Shown here piece after piece: positions 6,797 through 15,970 of a stretch of DNA of 23,741 nt (its first letter is position 1; every line of letters starts with the position of its first letter). The stretch is from contig SLMC01000411.1 in the NCBI GenBank assembly GCA_007133745.1, positions 1-23,741 on the forward strand, in the 5' to 3' direction. A program made the position numbers and the translations under genes. This DNA is from Kiritimatiellia bacterium (GTDB lineage: Bacteria > Verrucomicrobiota > Kiritimatiellia > UBA8416 > SLMC01). Under the pieces are notes generated by a model. That model saw only the letters and a list, made by a program, of their open reading frames with translations. It was not told where the DNA came from and did not search any database.

Positions 6797-8512
6797 ATGG
6801 CACTCAAAGCGCCCAAAAGCATTTTGGATATCCTTGTGCGCCGTAAACTGGCGGACCCCGATGCTTTGTCCGAAGCCGAAGAAACCGCTCGCGGCAAAGG
6901 CGTCGCGCTGGAGAAGGCGCTTGTCGAAGACAGCATTGTTTCTCCGCAAAACATGACTCTGGTTATGGCCGAGTATCTTGGAATGGCCCCGATTGCGCTG
7001 GGCCAGTTTGCTCCCGAGGAAGCGTTGCTGAAAACGATGCCGCGCGAGATTCTTCAAAAACACGGCATCATGCCGGTCGCCCGACTGGGCAAGATGCTGA
7101 CTGTCGCCATGGGCGACCCCTTCAATATCATGGCCATGGATGAACTCCATATGGCAACCGGCTTGAACATCGTCCCTCTGGTCGCCAACCCAAACGACGT
7201 GATGGACGCCATTAAGCGCGCTTTTTCAGGAGACGGGCAGCAGTTCGATATGGAGGATGTCATGCAGAGCCAGGACGCCGACATGGAGTTCGGCTCTCTG
7301 GAGGAAAAGGAAGATCAAAGTCTCGAGGAAATGATGGAGAACGCCGAGGACCGCCCCATCATTCGCATGGTCAATACGATACTTATCGAAGCCGTTCGTT
7401 TGCGAACCAACGATATTCATATCGAATCCCAGGAAGATTTCGTTCGGCTTCGCTACCGGGTGGACGGCTTGCTTGTGGAGCGCCCCAAACTGCCCAAGAG
7501 TTTGCAGTCCGCCATTATTTCCCGCATCAAGATTTTAGCGGACATGGATATTGGCGAACACCGCATTCCGCAAGACGGGCGGTTCCGAATCAACACGCTG
7601 AACAAGCTCATCGACGTGCGCGTCAGCGTGTTGCCCACCATTCACGGGGGACGGGTCGTCATGCGTTTGCTCGATAAGAACGCTCTGTTCCCCAACCTCT
7701 CGTCGCTGAATCTCGACGACAAATCCTACAACACTTTTTCGCATGCCATCTCTCAGCCGCACGGCATCATTTTGGTCACGGGGCCGACCGGAAGCGGGAA
7801 AACAACCACCCTCTACTCCTGTCTTCAGGAAATGAACAAGCCGGATGTCAACATTGTCACGTGCGAAGACCCCGTCGAATATCAAATCCCGGGCATTATC
7901 CAGACGCGCATCGCGCCGGCTGTCGGCTGCACGTTCGCGGCAGCGTTGCGCGCCATTCTGCGCCAGGACCCCGACATCGTGCTGATTGGCGAAATCCGGG
8001 ATCTTGAAACGGCGGAAATCGCCATCAAAGCCGCGCTGACCGGTCACCTCGTGCTCAGCACCCTGCATGCCAACGATTCGCCCGGCACCATTACCCGGCT
8101 GCTGGACATGGGTATCGAGCCCTTCCTGCTCTCTTCGTCCATTATCCTGGCCCAGGCGCAGAGGCTCTACCGCAAACTTTGCCCCGCCTGCAAGAAAGCC
8201 GCCGTGCCGGATGCAAGTCTGATGGCCCTTCATAAGATTGATCAGAGCTTGTTTGAAAACTGCACCGTGTACAATGCCGCCGGATGCCCGAAATGCCAAA
8301 AGCTCGGCTATCTCGGCCGCGGCGCCATTATGGAAGTGCTTCCCATAGACGACGACATTCGCATTTCGATCATGAAACAAGATCCGTCGGACACCATTCG
8401 CGACAAGGCCGTACACAACGGCATGATTCCGCTCGCCGACGCGATTCTGGCCAAGGTCAAGGATGGTACGACCAGTCTGGAGGCAGCCGTCCGCATTATC
8501 AGTTCGCGTTAG
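6797..8512 (+). CDS. GspE/PilB-family secretion or type IV pilus assembly ATPase, paralog 2
   Basis: 571-aa paralog of the preceding gene with the same layout: MshEN domain (LVRRKLADPDALSEA), acidic linker, NDIHIESQ, Walker A GPTGSGKTTT at about 329, Asp box VTCEDPVEY, Walker B DPDIVLIGEIRD, His box GHLVLSTLHAND, and zinc motif CPAC and CPKC. Both halves align with the neighbour almost without gaps, so this is a tandem duplication that has since diverged. The N2-domain SDIHxEP found in the first copy reads NDIHIES here. All NTPase motifs are kept, so both should be active. The SD GGAGGA lies within the end of the upstream gene. The TAG stop forms the left edge of repeat copy 2. Which system each serves cannot be told, since no pilin, GspF/PilC or secretin gene is in the window. 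Confidence 0.92.
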   Translation: MALKAPKSILDILVRRKLADPDALSEAEETARGKGVALEKALVEDSIVSPQNMTLVMAEYLGMAPIALGQFAPEEALLKTMPREILQKHGIMPVARLGKMLTVAMGDPFNIMAMDELHMATGLNIVPLVANPNDVMDAIKRAFSGDGQQFDMEDVMQSQDADMEFGSLEEKEDQSLEEMMENAEDRPIIRMVNTILIEAVRLRTNDIHIESQEDFVRLRYRVDGLLVERPKLPKSLQSAIISRIKILADMDIGEHRIPQDGRFRINTLNKLIDVRVSVLPTIHGGRVVMRLLDKNALFPNLSSLNLDDKSYNTFSHAISQPHGIILVTGPTGSGKTTTLYSCLQEMNKPDVNIVTCEDPVEYQIPGIIQTRIAPAVGCTFAAALRAILRQDPDIVLIGEIRDLETAEIAIKAALTGHLVLSTLHANDSPGTITRLLDMGIEPFLLSSSIILAQAQRLYRKLCPACKKAAVPDASLMALHKIDQSLFENCTVYNAAGCPKCQKLGYLGRGAIMEVLPIDDDIRISIMKQDPSDTIRDKAVHNGMIPLADAILAKVKDGTTSLEAAVRIISSR

Positions 8513-8663
8513 CGCCTTAACCACGCCGTCCTGCCGAAAAAACAAGGAATTGGAGGTGTGATTGTTTGTGAGGGTGCGGGTGCGTGAGTGTGCGGGTGAA
8601 AACTCGCATACGCCCAAACCCGCATACCCGCGCACCTGGGTTGCGGGCGACAGCCCGTCTTTA
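8509..8663 (+). repeat. dispersed structured intergenic repeat, copy 2
   Basis: Same order as copy 1: TTAGCGCCTTAA edge, left hairpin, GT-rich arm, CA-rich arm, right hairpin. It is the most diverged copy. Changes to C/G appear in both arms: GTGCGGG on the left, and CGCATACGCCC and CCCGCGCACC on the right, where other copies have mostly T/A. Pairing is therefore largely kept. The left edge supplies the TAG stop of the second GspE/PilB-type gene. Confidence 0.9.
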
Positions 8664-8673
8664 ACCTTTTTTT
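8643..8673 (+). terminator. probable intrinsic terminator at the end of repeat copy 2
   Basis: The hairpin GCGGGC-GACA-GCCCGT (8643-8658) is followed by TTTAACC and then seven T (8667-8673). It lies after the ATPase pair and before hom. The gap between stem and T-run is longer than ideal, so it may be inefficient. Confidence 0.5.
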
Positions 8674-8749
8674 GCTTGTGTCCCACGCGCCTTTTCCTTT
8701 AGTGTTTCCCGCTGTTTTCTTTTGACGAGCGTTCGAGGATTTTCGGAAC

Positions 8750-10048
8750 ATGAAAAACATCACTCTGGGATTGTTGGGATTTGGAACCGTCGGCGTCGGC
8801 GTTGCGGACGGATTGCGGAAAAACGGCGCCCTGCTGACCCGGCGCACGGGCCTGCGTTTCACCCTCGGAAAAATTGCCGATCTCGATTGGGACACGCCCC
8901 GCGACATAACCGTCGACCCGGCCCTGACGACGACGGACGGTTTTTCGGTCGTTCAGGATCCCGGCATCGACATTGTCGTGGAATTGATCGGCGGAACAGG
9001 AGTGGCGCGCGAACTGATCCTGGCGGCGCTCGAGGCCGGGAAGCCCGTGGTCACCGCCAACAAGGCGTTGCTGGCCCGCCACGGCGCCGAACTGTACCGG
9101 GCGGCGGCACGCAACAACGTGGATCTTCGTTTCGAAGCCAGCACGGGCGGGTGCATTCCGATCGTTCGGGCCATTCGCGAGGATCTGATCGCCAACCGGT
9201 TCGCGGGGATCTACGGCATTCTGAACGGAACCTGCAATTATATCCTGACCCGAATGGAAGCCGAACAGGCCGCCTTCGAGGATGTCCTGCGCGAAGCCCA
9301 GGCGTTGGGATATGCCGAGGCCGAGCCAAGCTTGGACATCGACGGACACGATACCGCGCATAAGACAACCCTTTTGGCATCGTTGCTCCACGAAGCGCCG
9401 GTCGCGTTGGAGTCGGTGCCTGTCCAGGGCATTCGCGGATTGTCCCCGGAGGATATTCGCCTGGCCGGCGAGCTCGGCTACCGCATCAAGCTGCTGGCCC
9501 GGATAGAGTGCGACAACGGCGATATCCGTGCCGAAGTCCGTCCGGCGTTAATCCCGCGCCACAGCCTGCTGGCGCAAGTGTCAGGCCCGTTTAACGCCAT
9601 CATGGTCAAAACGGACATGGCGGACACCACCTTGTATGTCGGGCGCGGCGCCGGACGCAATCCCACCGCCAGCGCGGTTCTGAGCGACGTGGCGGACGTG
9701 GCGCGCAATATGGCCTGCGGCTGCCCGCGACGCGTTCCGGGCCTGGACAGCGAACAGCCCGCCGTTGCCGTCAAATCCCTGGCGCAAACTAAAGCAAAAT
9801 ATTACATTCGCGTGTCCCACGCGTTGGCCGATACGTGTCCGGATCCTGTCCGGGCATGTCTGAAAAAGGACGGCTTGAACATCGAATCCGCCGTTACCCG
9901 TCCCCTGTCGTCCGGGCATGCGGCCGCCACTGCGTGCGTCGCGAGCCCGACGACGGAAGAACGGGTGCGCGCTTGCGCTGCCCGCCTGAAATCGTTGCAG
10001 TCTCGACACGAACAACCCGTATGGATGAGTATTCAGGAAGGACTTTGA
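8750..10048 (+). CDS. hom: homoserine dehydrogenase
   Basis: Reduces aspartate semialdehyde to homoserine for threonine, methionine and isoleucine. The 432-aa length matches the long bacterial form with an ACT domain. Residues 5-20 hold the NAD(P) fold LGLLGFGTVGVGVADG. VVELIGGTGVARELIL and GKPVVTANKALLARHG follow, then ASTGGCIPIVRAIRE, where most relatives have a Gly/Ala-rich ASVGGGIPII-like loop. NGTCNYILTRME and GYAEAEPSLDIDGHDTAHK supply the catalytic and substrate-binding acids and lysine. The C-terminal 80 residues (from KYYIRVSHALA) form an ACT-like regulatory domain, suggesting feedback by an end product, probably threonine. First gene of the hom-lysC-cimA-valS unit. The ribosome site is weak (GAGG about 12 nt upstream). 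The stop is 2 nt before the lysC ATG. Confidence 0.94.
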   Translation: MKNITLGLLGFGTVGVGVADGLRKNGALLTRRTGLRFTLGKIADLDWDTPRDITVDPALTTTDGFSVVQDPGIDIVVELIGGTGVARELILAALEAGKPVVTANKALLARHGAELYRAAARNNVDLRFEASTGGCIPIVRAIREDLIANRFAGIYGILNGTCNYILTRMEAEQAAFEDVLREAQALGYAEAEPSLDIDGHDTAHKTTLLASLLHEAPVALESVPVQGIRGLSPEDIRLAGELGYRIKLLARIECDNGDIRAEVRPALIPRHSLLAQVSGPFNAIMVKTDMADTTLYVGRGAGRNPTASAVLSDVADVARNMACGCPRRVPGLDSEQPAVAVKSLAQTKAKYYIRVSHALADTCPDPVRACLKKDGLNIESAVTRPLSSGHAAATACVASPTTEERVRACAARLKSLQSRHEQPVWMSIQEGL

Positions 10049-10050
10049 CC

Positions 10051-11415
10051 ATGATGAAGGTATGCAAATTCGGAGGCAGTTCCCTGTCGGATGCCGAAAG
10101 AATCGGCGCGGTGTGCGATATTGTGGCCTCGGACTCCGACCGTCGCATTGTCGTGGTTTCCGCACCGGGCAAACGTCACAAGACCGACCGCAAAATCACG
10201 GACATGCTGATCCAATGCGCGGAACTGACGTTGGCCGGAGAATCCGCGGGCGCCCCGCTGAAAGCCATTCTTGAACGTTTCGCGACCATGCAAAAGAACT
10301 TGAACCTCCCGGCGGAGGCGCTTGACGAAGTCGAGCTGGATTTGAAAACGCGCTTGGCCGGCGATACAAGCCATAAGGCGCGCTATCTGGATGCGCTCAA
10401 GGCCGCAGGCGAAGACAACTGCGCCCGCCTCGTCACGAAAGTCTTGAATCAACGCGGTCTGGACGCGCGCTACCTGAATCCCAAAGACGCCGGCCTGCTG
10501 CTCAGCGACGAATACGGCAATGCCCAGTTGCTGCCGGAATCCTACGACAATTTGGCCGTGCTGCGCGAGGCGAAGGGCATAACCGTCTTCCCTGGCTTTT
10601 TCGGCTATACCCGCGATGGCGGCATCGTGACCTTTCCCCGGGGCGGCTCGGACATCACCGGCAGCATTTTGGCTGCGGCGGTCAAAGCCGACGTGTACGA
10701 GAATTTCACGGATGTGGATTCGGTCTGCGCCATCGACCCCGATCTGGCCCCTGAAGTACAGCCGATTCCGCACCTTACCTATCGCGAGATGCGGGAATTG
10801 TCCTATGCCGGATTCGGCGTCCTGCATGACGAGGCCATCATCCCCGCCGTTCAGGCCGGCATCCCCATCTGCATCAAAAACACCCAGTCGCCCGATGCGC
10901 CCGGCACCATGATCACCCTCTCGCGCGAGGATGTCACCGGTCATCCTGTCGGCATTGCCTATACGGTTGGCTTCATGAGCATCCTGATTTGCAAATACCT
11001 GATGAACCGCGAAATCGGGTTCGGCCGAAAAGTTCTCCAGATCATCGAGGAAGAAGGCCTGCCTTTCGAACATATGCCTTCGGGCATCGATACGATATCG
11101 GTGATTGTCAGGGAATCGGACGTGGATTCCGCGACCGAACGCAAAATCGTCGAGCGGCTCAAGGACGAGTTGGGCGTGGCCGATTGCATTATTGAACGAG
11201 GACTGGCCCTGATCATGGTGGCGGGCGAAGGCATGGTTCATCGTGTGGGCACGGCGGCTATCGCGACCCGCGCGCTGGCCGATGTCGGCGTCAATATCGA
11301 GATGCTGGATCAGGGCGCGTCGGAAATCAGCATCATGTTCGGGGTCAAGGGTTCGGATGCGAAAAAAGCGGTTCGCTCTCTGTACAAGGCGTTTTTCGGA
11401 GACGTGGCATCATGA
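10051..11415 (+). CDS. lysC: aspartate kinase
   Basis: Monofunctional aspartokinase (454 aa) that phosphorylates aspartate at the head of lysine, threonine and methionine synthesis. The kinase domain starts with KVCKFGGSSLSDAERI. It continues with VVVSAPGKRHKTDRKITD, FPGFFGYTRDGGIVTFPRGGSD (catalytic and ATP-binding loop), YENFTDVDSVCAIDP and MRELSYAGFGVLHDEA. Two C-terminal ACT domains follow, including ISVIVRESDVD and VGTAAIATRALADVGVNIEML. The long insert after the N-terminus (about 45-130) resembles Bacillus YclM-type or plant-like enzymes. ATG at 10051 has AGGAAGG upstream at 10036-10042; an overlapping in-frame TTG at 10045 is possible. The stop overlaps the cimA start by ATGA. The ACT domains imply feedback by lysine and/or threonine. 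Confidence 0.94.
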   Translation: MMKVCKFGGSSLSDAERIGAVCDIVASDSDRRIVVVSAPGKRHKTDRKITDMLIQCAELTLAGESAGAPLKAILERFATMQKNLNLPAEALDEVELDLKTRLAGDTSHKARYLDALKAAGEDNCARLVTKVLNQRGLDARYLNPKDAGLLLSDEYGNAQLLPESYDNLAVLREAKGITVFPGFFGYTRDGGIVTFPRGGSDITGSILAAAVKADVYENFTDVDSVCAIDPDLAPEVQPIPHLTYREMRELSYAGFGVLHDEAIIPAVQAGIPICIKNTQSPDAPGTMITLSREDVTGHPVGIAYTVGFMSILICKYLMNREIGFGRKVLQIIEEEGLPFEHMPSGIDTISVIVRESDVDSATERKIVERLKDELGVADCIIERGLALIMVAGEGMVHRVGTAAIATRALADVGVNIEMLDQGASEISIMFGVKGSDAKKAVRSLYKAFFGDVAS

Positions 11416-13022
11416 GGAAAAAAAAACTGTCCATCTACGACACCACGCTGCGCGACGGCGCCCAGGGCGAAGGCGTTTCGTTTTCGCTGAGCGCCAAGCT
11501 GCGCCTGGCCCGGCGTCTCGACGAGATGGGCGTGGACTGCATCGAGGGCGGCTATGCCGGCTCCAACGAGAAGGACATGGCGTTTTTCCGGGAAATCAAG
11601 GCCGAGCCATTGCGGCACGCCCGTATCGCGGCCTTCGGCAGCACGCGTCGGGCGCGCATGCGCGTTCAGGACGACCCGTTCGTGCAGGCCCTGATTCAGG
11701 CCGATACTCCCGTCGCGACCGTGTACGGGAAAGCCTGGGACATGCATGTCCGAAAGGCGTTGCGAACCACTCTGCGCGAAAACCTCGCTATGATCGCCGA
11801 CACCGTCGGTTACCTGAAGGACAACGGCAAGGATGTGATTTTCGATGCCGAGCATTTTTACGACGGGTACGTCGCCCGGCCCGACTACGCCATGGCCTGC
11901 ATCGAGGCGGCGCGCGGCGCCGGCGCGGACACGCTTGCGCTCTGCGACACGAACGGCGGACGGCTGCCGCATGAAATCGGGGCCGCGACGCGAGAGGTGT
12001 GCGACGCGATGTCTTGCCCGATAGGCTTTCATGGCCACAACGACTCCGGCCTGGCCGTGGCCAACACGCTGGAAGCCGTACGCGCCGGCGCCACGCAGGT
12101 TCACTGCACCGTCAACGGATACGGCGAGCGTTGCGGCAATGCCAACCTGTGCACGCTCGTGCCCGCGCTCGAACTGAAGATGGGCTACACCTGTCTGGCG
12201 CCCGGCCGCCTGGCTCGCATGCGCGACTTGGCTTTGTTCACCGAGGAACTCGTCAATGTCCGTCACGACTCCAAAGCGCCCTATGTCGGACACAGCGCGT
12301 TCAGCCATAAAGGCGGCCCTCATGTCAACGCCGTCAAGAAAAACCCGACCACCTACGAGCATGTGAGTCCGGACGCCGTCGGCAACACGCGCCGCATCCT
12401 GATCTCCGAACTTTCGGGCGGCGCCAACGTCTTGCTGAAAGCCATCGAGCTGGGCATCGGCCGCCGCGAATCCACCACGGGCGCGCGCGATATACTCAAG
12501 GCGCTCAAGACGATGGAAAGTCAGGGCTACGCCTTCGAATCCGCAGACGCCTCGTTCCAAATGCTGATCCAGAAAACGCTCGAAAAACACAAATCCTTCT
12601 TCGATCTCGAAGGGTTTCGGGTCATCGTGGAAAAACGCGGCAAAAACGAGCCCTGTCTTTCGGAAGCCACGCTCAAAGTAAGGGTTAAGAGCGATATCGA
12701 GCAAACCGTGGCCGAGGGAGACGGTCCCGTGAACGCGTTGGACCGTGCGCTGCGCAAGGCGTTGACCCGCTTTTATCCGTCCATCGCCGACGTCTCGCTG
12801 ACCGATTTCCGCGTCAGCATTTTGGATCCCGAAGAAGCCACGGCGGCCAAAACGCGGGTTCTAATCGAATCCGGCGACGGCAAAAACGTCTGGCGCACCA
12901 TCGGCGTTTCGGAAAACATCATCGAAGCCGCCTGGCAAGCGCTATTGGACAGCGTCGAATACAAGCTGTTCATGGAGGAAAAACGCAAGCTGAAGCGTCG
13001 CAAGCCGGGAAAAAGGCGCTAA
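11412..13022 (+). CDS. cimA: (R)-citramalate synthase
   Basis: HMGL-like (DRE-TIM) enzyme that condenses pyruvate with acetyl-CoA to citramalate, giving 2-oxobutyrate for isoleucine without threonine deaminase. YDTTLRDGAQGEGVSFS at residues 9-25 holds the catalytic R-D and metal Asp. HFYDGY, LCDTNGGRLPHE and the metal-binding GFHGHNDSGLAVAN follow, then VNGYGERCGNANLC. AYVGHSAF-like APYVGHSAFSHKGGPHV marks the CimA rather than the LeuA branch, as does the C-terminal LeuA-type allosteric domain (from about 400, with VRVKSDIEQTVAEGDGPVNA). Length 536 aa is usual for the long CimA family. The ATG overlaps the lysC stop (ATGA), so translation is coupled. The TAA stop is part of a small hairpin module (13020-13045). 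2-isopropylmalate synthase is the alternative, less likely on motifs and context. Confidence 0.92.
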   Translation: MRKKKLSIYDTTLRDGAQGEGVSFSLSAKLRLARRLDEMGVDCIEGGYAGSNEKDMAFFREIKAEPLRHARIAAFGSTRRARMRVQDDPFVQALIQADTPVATVYGKAWDMHVRKALRTTLRENLAMIADTVGYLKDNGKDVIFDAEHFYDGYVARPDYAMACIEAARGAGADTLALCDTNGGRLPHEIGAATREVCDAMSCPIGFHGHNDSGLAVANTLEAVRAGATQVHCTVNGYGERCGNANLCTLVPALELKMGYTCLAPGRLARMRDLALFTEELVNVRHDSKAPYVGHSAFSHKGGPHVNAVKKNPTTYEHVSPDAVGNTRRILISELSGGANVLLKAIELGIGRRESTTGARDILKALKTMESQGYAFESADASFQMLIQKTLEKHKSFFDLEGFRVIVEKRGKNEPCLSEATLKVRVKSDIEQTVAEGDGPVNALDRALRKALTRFYPSIADVSLTDFRVSILDPEEATAAKTRVLIESGDGKNVWRTIGVSENIIEAAWQALLDSVEYKLFMEEKRKLKRRKPGKRR

Positions 13023-13045
13023 CGCGGGCCGTACGCCCGCAACCC
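13020..13045 (+). repeat. solo small hairpin module after cimA
   Basis: TAACGCGGGC-CGTAC-GCCCGCAACC contains the same GCGGGC/GCCCGC stem and TAA/AACC flanks as the right-hand hairpin of the large repeat, here without the rest. Its first three bases are the cimA stop codon. It lacks a T-run, so read-through to valS is likely. Confidence 0.75.
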
Positions 13046-13130
13046 AGAGGTCGAACAGATGTCAGAAGTCAGAAGACCTGAGCATCGGTTTACGAGAACG
13101 GCGACGAGAACGGAAGACGAGTTGGATTGC

Positions 13131-15854
13131 ATGAACGAAAAAACATCACAGCCCGAAACTATGGACAAACGCTACGATCCGAAAGCCATCGAGGACGCGT
13201 GGTACGCGCGCTGGCTGGAAAACGGACTGTTCCGCGGCGATCCCGACCAAGGCGGCGAGCCCTACAGTGTCATGATTCCGCCGCCGAATGTCACGGGCGT
13301 GTTGCACATGGGCCACGCCCTGAACAACACGTTTCAGGACATCCTCGTGCGCTGGCGTCGCATGCAGGGCCGCAACGCGGTCTGGGTGCCGGGCACGGAC
13401 CATGCCGGCATCGCCACGCAGAATGTCGTGGAACGCGCCTTGCGCAAGGAAGGCCTGTCGCGCGAAGATCTCGGGCGCGACGCCTTTCTCGAACGGGTTT
13501 GGGACTGGAAGGAAACCCATGGCGACGCCATCGTCAACCAACTGAAGAAACTGGGTTGTTGCTGCGACTGGGATCGTTTGCGTTTCACCATGGATGCCGG
13601 TCTCAGCGAGGCCGTGGCCGAAGTGTTCGTTCGGCTTTACGACAAGGGCCTGATCTATCGCGGCCAGTACATTGTCAACTGGTGCCCGCGCTGTCGCACC
13701 GCGCTTTCGGACGAGGAAAGCGAACATCGGGCCGAACAGGGCAAGCTCTGGCGCTTGCGCTACCCGGTGAAGCCGGCCGATGCCGCCGACACGACCGCGC
13801 CCGACTATATCGTCGTCGCCACGACCCGGCCTGAAACCATGCTGGGCGACACGGCGATCGCCGTCCATCCCGACGACGAACGCTACCGTACTCTCGAAAA
13901 CGCCACCATCACGCTGCCGCTGGTCGGACGCGTGTTGCGGGTGATTCGGGACGATTATGTGGACCCCGCCTTTGGAACCGGCGCCGTGAAAGTGACCCCG
14001 GCCCACGACCCCAACGATTTCGCCATGGGTCAACGCCACGATTTGCCCTCCGTCAGCGTCATGAACGAGGACGGAACCATGAACGAAGCCGCCGGCCCCT
14101 ACGCGGGCATGGATCGCTTCGAATGCCGCAAGGCCGTTCTGCGAGATTTGAAGGAACAGGGCCTGATCGACGGCGTCGAAGATCACAGCCACGCTGTCGG
14201 CCATTGCTACCGCTGCGAAACCGTCGTGGAACCCCGGCTTTCCGCGCAATGGTTCGTGGCCATGAAGGAACTGGCTCGACCGGCTGTCGAAGCCGTGAAA
14301 AGCGGGCAAATCGATTTCACGCCCGCGCGCTGGACCAAGGTTTATCTCGAATGGATGGAGAATATCCGGGACTGGTGCATCTCCCGTCAAATCTGGTGGG
14401 GCCACCGCATACCCGTCTATACCTGCCAAGCCTGCGCACACGAGTGGGCGGCCCCGAAACAGCCCGACACCTGTCCGAAATGCGGCGCGAACGACCTGCG
14501 CCAGGACGAGGATGTGCTCGACACCTGGTTCTCCTCATGGCTTTGGCCTTTCAGTACGCTGGGCTGGCCGCAGGATACGGCGGATCTGCAACGCTACTAT
14601 CCCACGCACGATTTGGTTACCGCCTCGGAAATCATCTTCTTCTGGGTCGCTCGCATGATCATGGCCGGACTCGAGTTCAAGGGGGAGATCCCGTTCCGCC
14701 ATGTGTATATCCATGGCACGGTTCGCGACGAGCAAGGCCGCAAAATGAGCAAAAGTTTGGGCAACGTCATCGACCCGCTCGCCATCATCGATACCTACAG
14801 CGCGGATGCGCTCCGGTTCAGTCTGATGATGCTGGCGGCGACCGGTCAGGACATCTATCTCTCGAACGACAAATTCGAAATCGGGCGCAATTTCGGCACG
14901 AAACTCTGGAATGTCGCCCGCTATATCGCCATGCACAGCGACCGAGCCGGCGAGGTCGGCATGCCTGTTCCGGATTTCGATCCGCAGCAGCTTGCTTCGG
15001 ACGACAAGCATATTCTTTGGACGCTCCAGAACGCCATCCGCCAGTGTACGGACAATCTGGAAAAACTCAGGTTCGGCGATGTGGCGCACGTGCTTTACGA
15101 GTTTGTCTGGGGCCAATTCTGCGACTGGTATATCGAATACTCGAAAGCCAGTCTGTACGGCGCCGATCCGCAACGCAAGAATGCCGTGCTGAAAACGCTG
15201 CATTACGTCTTTTCCAACGCGTTGCGACTGCTGCACCCGATCATGCCTTTCGTGACCGAAGAACTGTGGCATGCCATGGGCTACGGAACGCAAAACGACT
15301 TCATCATGCGCGCGCCCTGGCCCGAGTCGGCTGACGACGAAACCCTGAAAGCCTGGGGCATTGCAAGAACGGACGTCGATTACGTGGACGGCAAGCACGA
15401 ACTGATGCGGGCCGCCCGCGCGCTCAAGGCCGATTACGGCATTGCCGACGCGAAGGAAGCCGACTACACCGTCAAGGTCGGCACGCCGGTTTGGGCGGAA
15501 ACGATCGAGGCCGATCGCATAGCCTTGCAGGCCGGCCTGCGCGCGCGATCCCTGACCCTGCTTGCGAAGAGCGATCCGAAAACCGTCATGCCCAGCGCCG
15601 TCGTCAAGCTCGGAACGGTCTATCTCTCTCTGGACGGCCTCGTCGATGTGGAGGCGGAACAGCGGCGCCTGTCCGATCAGTTGGCCAAAGTCTCCGGCGA
15701 TTTGGCCAAAGTCAACGCGAAACTCAACAACATCGCCTTCGTCAGCAAAGCCAAACCCGACGTGGTTCAACACCAGAAAACGCGCAAGGAAGAACTCGTC
15801 GCCCGCCAGGACAAGCTGAACCGGCTCCTCGAAACGCTCGCCCAAATGGCTTAG
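13131..15854 (+). CDS. valS: valyl-tRNA synthetase
   Basis: Class I aminoacyl-tRNA synthetase that charges tRNA-Val. The N-terminus MDKRYDPKAIEDAWYARW leads to the HIGH-type motif PPPNVTGVLHMGHALNNTF and then VPGTDHAGIATQ. The editing domain carries ATTRPETMLGDTAIAVHPDD and GTGAVKVTPAHDPNDF. A CxxC/CxxC knuckle (CQAC, CPKC) occurs at residues about 430-455, then DTWFSSWLWPF, and KMSKSLGNVIDP is the second catalytic motif. The C-terminal ~70 residues form the tRNA-binding coiled coil (VEAEQRRLSDQLAKV onward). Length is 907 aa from the ATG at 13131. An in-frame ATG at 13059 has a better ribosome site (AGAGG, 13046-13050) but would add 24 residues unlike family N-termini; it cannot be excluded. 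Last gene of the amino-acid unit. Confidence 0.95.
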   Translation: MNEKTSQPETMDKRYDPKAIEDAWYARWLENGLFRGDPDQGGEPYSVMIPPPNVTGVLHMGHALNNTFQDILVRWRRMQGRNAVWVPGTDHAGIATQNVVERALRKEGLSREDLGRDAFLERVWDWKETHGDAIVNQLKKLGCCCDWDRLRFTMDAGLSEAVAEVFVRLYDKGLIYRGQYIVNWCPRCRTALSDEESEHRAEQGKLWRLRYPVKPADAADTTAPDYIVVATTRPETMLGDTAIAVHPDDERYRTLENATITLPLVGRVLRVIRDDYVDPAFGTGAVKVTPAHDPNDFAMGQRHDLPSVSVMNEDGTMNEAAGPYAGMDRFECRKAVLRDLKEQGLIDGVEDHSHAVGHCYRCETVVEPRLSAQWFVAMKELARPAVEAVKSGQIDFTPARWTKVYLEWMENIRDWCISRQIWWGHRIPVYTCQACAHEWAAPKQPDTCPKCGANDLRQDEDVLDTWFSSWLWPFSTLGWPQDTADLQRYYPTHDLVTASEIIFFWVARMIMAGLEFKGEIPFRHVYIHGTVRDEQGRKMSKSLGNVIDPLAIIDTYSADALRFSLMMLAATGQDIYLSNDKFEIGRNFGTKLWNVARYIAMHSDRAGEVGMPVPDFDPQQLASDDKHILWTLQNAIRQCTDNLEKLRFGDVAHVLYEFVWGQFCDWYIEYSKASLYGADPQRKNAVLKTLHYVFSNALRLLHPIMPFVTEELWHAMGYGTQNDFIMRAPWPESADDETLKAWGIARTDVDYVDGKHELMRAARALKADYGIADAKEADYTVKVGTPVWAETIEADRIALQAGLRARSLTLLAKSDPKTVMPSAVVKLGTVYLSLDGLVDVEAEQRRLSDQLAKVSGDLAKVNAKLNNIAFVSKAKPDVVQHQKTRKEELVARQDKLNRLLETLAQMA

Positions 15855-15858
15855 CGCC

Positions 15859-15912
15859 AAGCATCATCGTTTTTTGAATGGCGACAGCCTTTCAAAAATA
15901 CGATGGATGCTT
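15859..15912. repeat. long imperfect inverted repeat just after valS
   Basis: The left arm starts AAGCATCATCG then a T-run then GAA. The right arm is TTTCAAAAATACG then GATGCTT. About 20 of 22 positions pair around the loop TGGCGACAGCC. It starts 4 nt after the valS stop, whose surroundings read TTAGCGCC like the left edge of the large repeat. It could act as a transcription end or be a small palindromic mobile element. Confidence 0.7.
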
Positions 15913-15970
15913 ACTGTTCGGATTCCTCTCTCTCCCGTTTCGCTCATCCGGGGCCATCGAACCCGGAGAC

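Noticed and set aside
13059..13130. Upstream start for valS at 13059
   Set aside because: It has a better ribosome site, but the added 24 residues come from a simple AGAAG-rich sequence and do not resemble ValRS N-termini; kept only as an alternative.
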